Shown here: piece after piece, positions 57,101 to 64,000 of the stretch
How positions within the stretch are numbered: position 1 is the stretch's first letter
Layout: every line of letters starts with the position of its first letter
Assembly: GCA_047967505.1 (NCBI GenBank)
Contig: CM106540.1
From: Dipteris shenzhenensis
Taxonomy: Eukaryota; Polypodiophyta; Polypodiopsida; Gleicheniales
DNA length: 64,000 nt
Direction: 5' to 3' (one strand)
The notes under the pieces: model-generated
Seen by the model: the letters and a program-made list of their open reading frames with translations, nothing else
The model's database searches: none
Told to the model about the DNA's origin: nothing
Made by a program: the position numbers and the translations under genes

Positions 57101-57475
57101 CTTAGATGATGGTGTTTTACATGTCAATGTTTCGATTACACCCAAATGCTATTGATGTTTAGTAATTGCATGGGAAATCTACTTTTGATCAAAATCTATT
57201 TTCCAAAGTTGCTTTTTGAAAGGTTGCTAAATGAAATGATCTCCTTTTTTATTGAATATTTGCAAAAAATATATATACATTGAATTTACAATTTATATTC
57301 TTTTTACTTTAGAGATAAAACAATGAGTATGTCTTTAAAAATTAATAACTTGCATCTATGAATGAACTTTCTTTTTCCAAATTTGATAATTGTTTGTAAG
57401 AAACTATCTAGTTTAGATATGATGATGTGAGTTATGCTTATTTTTTAAATGCTTATTCTCTTCTACATTGTCATT

Positions 57476-58905
57476 AATAGCAAGCAAGCAACTTCTATCA
57501 AAAGGAGACAATGATGATGTTGATTCATACAGTGGTCTCAATGAAGTTAACAAAAATCAACCCTCACATCATAATTTTCCATCCATTGCCAAAGCTATTA
57601 TTCCCTCAAAAGAGAACTTTGTAGGGAGGGGGGAACTCATTATGTCTCTCTCTAGCCCCTTTTAGATTTGTTTTCAAGGGAAAATTGCTTTGCAAGTATG
57701 GAACATATAAGATTGCGAACCCAAAGTATCCAACATTCTTGAAAGGGGATTTTAAAGACAAGTTTTGTGCACATACAATTACATTGCTCATACCTTCCAC
57801 TTACACTCATCAATTTGTATATTTCTTGCAGATTGGAGAGTTTTATAGAGTGGAAGGGGCAACAGTTGTGGCTAAAGGAGGATCAACTGAAGGTGGTACC
57901 TCCAAATTCTCCTTACTTGTGGATGCTACCACTTGTATCATTAGAGGGGAACCTTTTGAAGGCAATCTTTGTTTGTTCCCTGATCACTTCCTTTCCACAT
58001 TTGTTCCTTGGGCTACTGAGATGATCAACTTTAGCAAACTAGAAGTCTCTCATGTTATGGGAACAATTGCAATTGTTATTATCAAAAGTTACAAGCGATG
58101 ACGGCATGGCAGATCAAATCATAGTGGCAGATGGTCCAAGAGATGAAGATAGAGCTGCAGTAAGTTAATTGTATCTTTAATTGGTGCTTCTATTTTTTTT
58201 TCACTTCAAAAGTTATCTTAATTGGTTCTTTTCTTGTGCATGTTGTAGCTCTCTTTTGTGAAGGAAAGGAAAAGCACACTCACTCAGTTTGTGCAATAAT
58301 TCAATGATGGTGTGGTTATGTATGTGTTGAAGAACATCTCCTTCCTTAAGGCAAAGGGAACTATTTGTGTCTTTGATTTCACCATCTTGGCAGATGTGCT
58401 TGATGGTTCTATCAAAGATGACCTCAAACAAGCATTTGTGTCCCAAGTAGCAAGGCTTCGTTACGGCACACAAGTGACTCTTTGCAATCCTATCCTTTTC
58501 ATCAACGCCCAAACCCAAACTAACCTTCTTGAAATCGTAGGTATTTGGGATTCTTCACTTCACCAACATCAACACAGACTTGCTCGAGTATGTTTGTGAG
58601 TCATGTGGAGGAGGCCGAGTTAGTCAAGATCCTCTTCAACCTTATTGTTGCACTTGCAAGGGCCCATAAGCTATTGCACAAGCTCCTTGCTTGACAGGAG
58701 ACATTGTGTGTCGAGGTGGCAAGCAAGTTCCAGTTCACATTTGCGGTCCATATGTTGACATTGTGCTCTCATTGGGCTATCCATTTGTAGAGCCATATGA
58801 TCAAGATCTAATGATGGCATGAGGAAAGCTAAGCAGTTTAAGGCCTAGTGGAAGTTTCACAGTAGACAGTTCTGGATTTGTCATTGCATTTGAGACAAAT
58901 GCTTG
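57476..58905 (+). pseudogene. OB-fold/zinc-ribbon-like (RPA-like?) pseudogene
   Basis: Exon-like blocks with good splice sites run along the plus strand. After TTTCTTGCAG (to 57831) comes IGEFYRVEGATVVAKGG and SKFSLLVDATTCIIRG, the style of an OB-fold. A GTAAGT donor at about 58160 and TGCATGTTGTAG acceptor near 58249 lead to a block with ILADVLDGSIKDDLKQAFVS and GTQVTLCNPILFINAQ. One frame over, INTDLLEYVCESCGGG and PYCCTCKG form a four-cysteine zinc-ribbon pattern (near 58580-58670). Stops follow FVQ near 58299 and CKGP near 58668, and a frameshift lies near 58550, so the gene is dead. A single-stranded-DNA-binding protein is the best guess. It may be a host gene or cargo of the Helitron downstream. 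Confidence 0.45.
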
Positions 58906-59200
58906 ATGTAATTATTTGATTTACGCCATATTCCAAAAATGATCTACTCTTCAAATTGCATTGTATAAATGACATCCAATGTCCATTTGTTTTAAGCAAC
59001 ATCATTGTTACTTAAGGTGAACTTAGATATAGCAATGGATCTCCAACATTTGCTTGAATCAAAATTTTTGGCTAACAATGTAGGCTTCCTCGTAAGCAAC
59101 CCATCCAACACAAATGCTCTAATTTGTGTATTGGATTTCTACCCTAGCCTAACATATCATCAATTATTATCAAACGATATTTGAGAAAATTAGCTCTAGC
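58906..59200. other. Spacer before the Helitron relic
   Basis: AT-rich with no motif recognised. A Helitron 5' end (TC) cannot be fixed without a second copy. Confidence 0.4.
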
Positions 59201-59280
59201 ATTGAGACAACTAGTGCAACATGGCATATGCTAGCAGGAATTCCTAGAGGTGCAACATTGACAATAGAAATGTTGATAAT

Positions 59281-60006
59281 GTGCTCAAGTATTCTTCAAC
59301 ATCTCGTGCAATAGTGGTAAACATCCTCCAATGTATCCATGAGGTTTTGGGAGCAACATTCACTTTGATTTTCTTTGATGAAATTAAACTTTCAAAGAAA
59401 GTAACTATAGGAAAATGCAAACGTATTGAATCAAAGGCCTTACTATTAGATGAATCAAAATCACCATGCACAATAACTCCATTGATTCACTTGGAAGGGA
59501 AAAGAAACTACAACATATGGAATGAAGAAGACATCGACTTGCAAGAACTACTTTATGAAAACCCAACATTGTGTGCAAAAGACATTGCAAGTGTATTTCA
59601 TGACAATAGAATGCAAAGGACTTACACTATTCAAGCGATTGTAAACAAAATTTACAAGATTAAAAAAGTTGTACTTGCTCAAAACCATGATATGGATAAT
59701 TTAAGGTTCAAAGAACAAACTATGGATAATCAAAAACTTACTTCACAACACAAAAGGAAAAGAAAACAAATCTCACTCATACAAAAATATAATAAAAGAA
59801 TCGAAGATACTCCAAGCTTCCCATGCATTTGTTGTGGAACAGTGACATTCCGTGCAAAGATGTGCAAACTAAAAGAAAGAACGAGTGTCTTACTCCAAGG
59901 GAATGGAATAAATATCGCACTCTCTAATTCATTAGATAATTTCTTATGTTCTCCATGCAATTTCACTTCCTGCGAGATTTCAAAAAAGAAATCCCAATTG
60001 CAATAA
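59281..60006 (+). pseudogene. Helitron protein N-terminal part with Cys finger
   Basis: This 241-codon frame ends with a cysteine-rich segment: PSFPCICCGTVTFRAKMCKL near 59815 and FLCSPCNFTSC near 59945. A C-x2-C pair before a W/F-F-R word is a feature I associate with the N-terminal region of Helitron-type Rep-helicases. The part before it (LLYENPTLCAKDIAS, KRKRKQISLIQKYNKR) is basic and not diagnostic. The frame begins from a non-ATG codon, so the true start is unknown. Confidence 0.55.
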
Positions 60007-60075
60007 AGAAGTGAAATTTCAAAAAAGTGAAATAATTTGATTTAATAACTACAGCGAGACCAACGATCCTGAGGG

Positions 60076-60443
60076 ATACTATCGAGAGCTTTGTACTTTG
60101 TTGCTTCCTTACCATCAATTTGAACCATCACTTCAAAATGAAAATGATACTTGGCATGACAAATACAATGAAAAAAAAGTATTATTAACCAAAACAAGGA
60201 AAAGTTTGACAAAGTCATTCCTAAAATTTCATCAAACTCATCAACACTTAATAGCACTTCAACAATTTCTACCAAACGAAGCCAATAACGAACTACATAA
60301 TAACTACGACATTGCAATGGACATGAATACATTTTAAAATTCAAGAGAAGAACATAATACATGCTTGCTAACTTGCAAGCTACTTTCTAACAAAAAACAC
60401 TACAACACCATAAGAGAACTTAACCAACAACAGTGTATTCTTT
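60076..60443 (+). repeat. Displaced copy of the Rep-helicase linker (direct repeat)
   Basis: About 367 bp, starting ACTATCGAGAGCTTTGTACT, repeat at 61998-62366 with roughly 95% identity. Protein words are the same (YYRELCTLLLPYHQFEPSL, RELNQQQ). In a normal Helitron this segment sits between Rep and helicase, where the second copy is. This copy lies upstream of Helitron_like_N and is out of place. Confidence 0.92.
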
Positions 60444-60499
60444 TGGAATTCCATTTGCTCAAATTTGAAAGTTGACTTATGAAGGCCAATTTGGATTGC

Positions 60500-61860
60500 A
60501 CAGGAGTGTTGTGAATGTGTTTGTAGATGTAGATAGAGCTCAACGAGTAACTACCAAGGTTTGTGGATGAAAACGACACCATTGCTATTGCAATCAAATG
60601 CAAGCTTTCATACAAGCATAGTTACATGAGTGGAATCATTCATCCTACATTTACAATGCTTGCATTAAAAGAATTGTTAGAAACTCCATTGTAACAAGTG
60701 AAAGATGCTCTTTTGGACACAAATATTGAAAAACTACTCCAATCAAACATAGGATATCAAGATTTCACACACCTTCGAACTTCAATCGACTACAAATATC
60801 AGCTCAAGAAAAACCTTTTCACTATGTTGAGACAATTAAGGCCCCCAACATTCTTCATTACACTATCATCAGTAGAAAAGCTATGGGAACCACTACTAAA
60901 GTGTCTTAAAAATTAAACCCAAATGTTTCAATGGGTGAAACTACAAATCCTAACATTGAGGTGAGAAACCTTATTCGTTCAAATCCAATTACTATAGCAC
61001 AATATTATGTGCACTGCTTCCAAGCTCTTAAATAATTAACAATTCTTGGGAAAGTGAAACATTTCTTCTTTGTGACAGAGTTCCAAAATAGAGGCAGCCA
61101 ACATGACCATGGACTACTATGGATTAATGAAGCACCTACTTTTGGAATATAAACAAATAATGAGATAGAAGCTTTTGTGGACAAATACATTTGTACTAAC
61201 ATATCTGCCTTTCCTTTGATCGAAAGACAAATCCAAACACATAAACATCGCAAAACTTGCTACAAACAAAATAAGAAATGTAGATTTGGATTTCCATGGC
61301 TCGCAAATAGTCAAGTTCTATTGCCACTACAACTTGAATCAATTGATACAACCTTAAAGAAAAACCTAAAGGACATTCAGTCGAAGCTCATGGAAGACAC
61401 AACACTTTCAATGGACTATGGTTCATTTTTGTCAACTCTTTCTTTGTCTCAAGAACAATACATTCTATTGCTTCGAGCATCTATTTCACAACCAACTTTA
61501 TTCCTAAGAAGAGAACCCAAAGACATTTACACAAATAACTTCAATTCAACTTTGTCGAAGCTATGGGGTGCAAATACATACGTTCAATTCATATTAAATC
61601 CACATGGAGTAGGAGCATATTGCACATCTTATATAAAAAAGATAGACAAGGAGACCACAGAGGCAGTAAAGGCAGCTATGTCACAAAGCATGCCAACAAA
61701 TGCACTACCAAACGAATGCATTCGACATGTTGGAAACACTATATTGAATACCCAACACATTAGCTACCAGCAAGCACTATATTTACCCTTGTCATTACCA
61801 CTATCAACATCTTCAAGACAATTTCAATACACCCTCCAAAGAAACGTACATTGCTATTGA
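60500..61860 (+). pseudogene. Helitron Rep relic (Helitron_like_N and HUH site)
   Basis: Near 60730-60915 IGYQDFTHLRTSIDYKYQ and MLRQLRPPTFFITLSSVEKL fit the Helitron_like_N region. After stops, 61076-61140 reads EFQNRGSQHDHGLLWINEAP. That is the H-x-H site of HUH relaxases, which holds the metal for nicking, with Asp in the middle where a hydrophobic residue is usual. Then QTHKHRKTCYKQNKKCRFGFP (61235-61300), a Cys/His motif that follows the HUH site in Helitron Rep, and a long open frame to 61860 (LSLSQEQYILLLRASISQPT, GVGAYCTSYI). Replication initiator activity is lost through the stops near 60915, 60960 and 61150. Confidence 0.8.
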
Positions 61861-62574
61861 CAGAGAGAAATGCTCCAAAACATGGACCCAAATAGCACAA
61901 ACATTTACTTTGATGACATTGTAATGAAATATTTGAAGCGCCTCCTAAACCTTCAAGGCATTTGCTTGGCAAGTTTTGCAAGTGAGTATACAATATACTA
62001 TCGAGAGCTTTGTACTTTGTTGCTTCCTTACCATCAATTTGAACCATCACTTTAAAATGAAAATGATACTTGGCATGACAAATACAACGAAAAAAAAGTA
62101 TTATTAACCAAAACAAGGAAAAGTTCGACAAACTCATTCCTAAAATTTCATCACACTCATCAACACTTAATAGCACTTCAACAATTTCTACCAAACGAAG
62201 CCAATAATAAACTACATAATTACTACGACATTGCAATGGACATGAATACATTTTAAAATTCAAGAGAAGAACATAATACATGCTTGCTAACTTGCAAGCT
62301 ACTTTCTAACAAAAAACACTACAACACCATAAGAGAACTTAATCAACAACAGCATATTCTTTTAGAGAACATAATGTTGAAAAATTTTATTTTTGCTGAC
62401 AAAAAAATCCATCTCTTCTTAACTGGAAATGCTGGAATAGGTAAAACTCATGTCTTGATGGCAATTGTTCAAGACCTTCTAAGATATTACTCTCACAAAG
62501 AGACTCACAATGTTGAATTGCCAAAAGTTCTACTACTAGCTTATACAAGAAAAGCCGCCTTTAATATTGTAGTG
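61861..62574 (+). pseudogene. Helitron helicase, linker and Walker A
   Basis: The stretch contains ICLASFASEYTIYYRELCTL (61960-62015), linker words ending RELNQQQHILLENIML, then IHLFLTGNAGIGKTHVLMA near 62410-62460. This is the Walker A (P-loop) of PIF1-type SF1B helicases. KVLLLAYTRKAAFNI follows at 62525-62568 and corresponds to motif Ia (A-x-T-G-x-A-A). Then the helicase reading ends abruptly at foreign sequence. Stops are at 62053 and 62254. Confidence 0.85.
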
Positions 62575-63200
62575 TTCTCCCTTGTGTTTGAGCTTTTTGC
62601 ATGTAGACCTAGGAAGATGAGAGAATTTGTTTCACTAGGATCTTCATTGTCTTGAAGAAAAGGTTGTCAATGGATTTTGCAAATCGTCTATCTATGTTTG
62701 TGAGCTCCCAACGTGCTATTGTTTGGTAGGATGTTTGCTCTAGAATGTTAACGTTTCTAGGGTTTTCGAAGAAAAGCTTTGGGAAAGCTAGTTCCTCATA
62801 GAATTTGTCTTTGAAAATGCTTAGTGGGGAGAATCCCTCTGAGGGAACGATTGCAATTGTTTGATTTTCAAAATCAACAAGTTATTGACTTGTGTATATT
62901 CCATGGACTAAAGTATCTGTTTGAATGACTTCTCCAAGAATGTTGTTCTCCTCAAAGTCATTATTGTCTTCTGATGTGTCTTTCGATTGAATGTTTCTTA
63001 CATGTTCTTCCCAAAGAGTATTTATGCAAACATATTGTCATGGCATGGTAGGCGACTAATCTTGTCTCTATATGCTTCTCCAATTGATAGAGTCTTTCTG
63101 TCAAGGATGCATGATCTCCCATGCATTTCTGTACTACTATGCGTAGGCTTGGTATTACAAATTCTAGTGGGACCATAGCTTCGAGGCCATACACCAAGTG
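62575..63200 (-). pseudogene. Ty3/gypsy integrase scrap inside the Helitron helicase
   Basis: On the minus strand, about 63195-63010, HLVYGLEAMVPLEFVIPSLR and RLYQLEKHIETRLVAYHAM match the region after the integrase core of gypsy elements (LVYG-EA-VPxE). The remainder to 62575 has no clear motif. No LTR or target duplication was seen. The exact junctions with helicase sequence are uncertain, especially on the right (63195-63275). Confidence 0.65.
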
Positions 63201-63269
63201 CTTCTCAAGCAAGCATACAACTTCAATGGAGTCCACCCTAGCCTTCTCGATGCTCAATATGGAGACCAC

Positions 63270-63965
63270 CTACAACCATTTGGAGGAGTTGATGTAACCT
63301 TATGTGGAGAACTATGCCAAGCAAGTCCTACAAAAAGACTCCTTCAAAATAACTCAAACAAACAAATAATGGCATCTTATTGGGAAGAAAACGTCTTCAT
63401 GTATGAACTAACCACACCCATGAGATAAAATAATCCTAAATGCATTCAAATACTCAACAAAATGAGAATAGGTGCACATACCTAAGATGACTTATCATAC
63501 ATAAATGACACACATTATCATGGCCCCATACAAAAACAAATTATTCCTCATTTGTTTTACACCAATCCTGCAAAGGACATCCACAACAAAGAAGTATTCG
63601 AACTACTTGTAGGGGAACCTCATATTCTTCTAGCAAATGACAAAAAACATAAAACATGTAAAAGAAAGTTGTTTCACCACAAGACCCAAAGAACACAATA
63701 GGGTTGCACAAAATACTACATTTGAAGAAAGACATGATAGTAGAAATTTGTTCAGGCAACTTAGATATTCTAGATGGTTTAGTGAATGGAGCAGACGGCA
63801 TATTTAAGGACTCTAGCATACACACAATTCCACAAGTTGTTTGGATTTCTTTCAATAATGACAATATAGGAAAGCAAATAGGACTCAAACATAAGCATCT
63901 TTATCATAACAATATTCCATTCAATTGAACACCAATTTTTCCAATAACAAGAGAATTCCAAGTTG
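63270..63965 (+). pseudogene. Helitron helicase, C-terminal motifs
   Basis: After the foreign piece, QPFGGVDVTLCGELCQASP fits the GGxxVIxxGDFxQLPP helicase motif, with Glu where Asp is usual. NVFMYELTTPMR matches the next block (ELTxxMR). After a stop, CIQILNKMRIGAHT and DDLSYINDTH follow, then near 63720 HLKKDMIVEICSGNLDILDG and LVNGADGIFKD, the later helicase core (LxNGxxG). The DE box of Walker B is not present between 62570 and 63270, so it was lost with the insertion or by deletion. The reading continues at the window edge (VGKNYLNTVS). Confidence 0.8.
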
Positions 63966-64000
63966 GGAAAAACTACCTGAACACAGTTTCTTAAACACAA

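Larger units (their letters stand above)
59200..64000 (+). mobile_element. Helitron relic, Rep plus PIF1-like helicase, runs off window
   Basis: Plus-strand pieces in order are an N-terminal zinc-finger region, the Helitron_like_N region, an HUH-type Rep site, the Rep-helicase linker, a Walker A motif, and later helicase motifs to the right edge. Two disturbances break it: a displaced copy of the linker (60076-60443) and a gypsy integrase scrap (62575 to about 63200). Stops are frequent. The element's 3' end, with its CTRR and hairpin, would lie beyond 64000. The right edge of this feature is the window edge. Confidence 0.85.

Noticed and set aside
62575-63200. Complete gypsy insertion in the Helitron
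   Set aside because: No LTR pair, primer site or target duplication was found. Only an integrase fragment is supported.
1-64000. tRNA and rRNA genes
   Set aside because: No cloverleaf with conserved A and B boxes or rRNA stretch was recognised. The tRNA-like words seen are LTR-element primer sites.

Overview
The window is plant nuclear DNA. The evidence is spliced genes with GT-AG introns, one gene with a plastid-targeted plant-type product, an eroded run of plant organellar-type pentatricopeptide (PPR) repeats, and a dense load of plant Ty1/copia, Ty3/gypsy chromovirus, L1-type LINE, MULE-like and Helitron relics. Several relics (the SWIM-finger MULE-like ORF, the DUF7869-like ORF, PLS-type PPR debris) bring to mind non-flowering land plants such as a lycophyte, fern, gymnosperm or bryophyte. 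That placement is inference only.

Layout. 0-10 kb: a MULE-like transposase relic on the minus strand, split by a 5.9-kb copia element (2739-8634) with paired 170-bp LTRs. 10.5-16.6 kb: minisatellites, including a perfect 34-bp inverted repeat, and a frameshifted relic of an unrecognised gene (14.1-14.9 kb). 16.65-20.9 kb: an L1-type LINE relic with ORF1, endonuclease and RT pieces, containing a cluster of palindromic GGCACTAGTGCC motifs. 21-28.5 kb: AT-rich DNA with microsatellites, small tandem duplications and one gypsy integrase scrap. 28.8-30.15 kb: an intact-looking five-exon host gene (234 aa) of unknown function. 31.9-39.2 kb: a three-level nest, a LINE relic entered by a gag-only copia element, which was entered by an RT-deleted gypsy chromovirus. 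39.6-43.1 kb: a DUF7869-like relic, a gypsy RT relic and a 0.7-kb C-rich repeat. 43.1-46.1 kb: tandem duplications and a PPR pseudogene. 47.35-49.92 kb: a complete five-exon gene for a plastid pfkB-type carbohydrate kinase, recognised as NARA5. 50-54.1 kb: no clear gene, but a cluster of long hairpins. 54.3-58.9 kb: decayed exons, including an OB-fold/zinc-ribbon-like pseudogene. 59.2-64 kb: a broken Helitron with Rep and PIF1-like helicase pieces that runs off the right edge.

Only two loci look like working host genes: the NARA5-type kinase and the unknown gene at 28.8-30.15 kb. In both, every reconstructed intron keeps phase and there are no internal stops. Nearly everything else is layered transposon debris. 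The copia element at the left carries stops that all look like C-to-T changes at glutamine codons, as expected of long-silenced, methylated DNA. In the nest, LTR divergence falls from the outer element to the inner one, which agrees with the insertion order.
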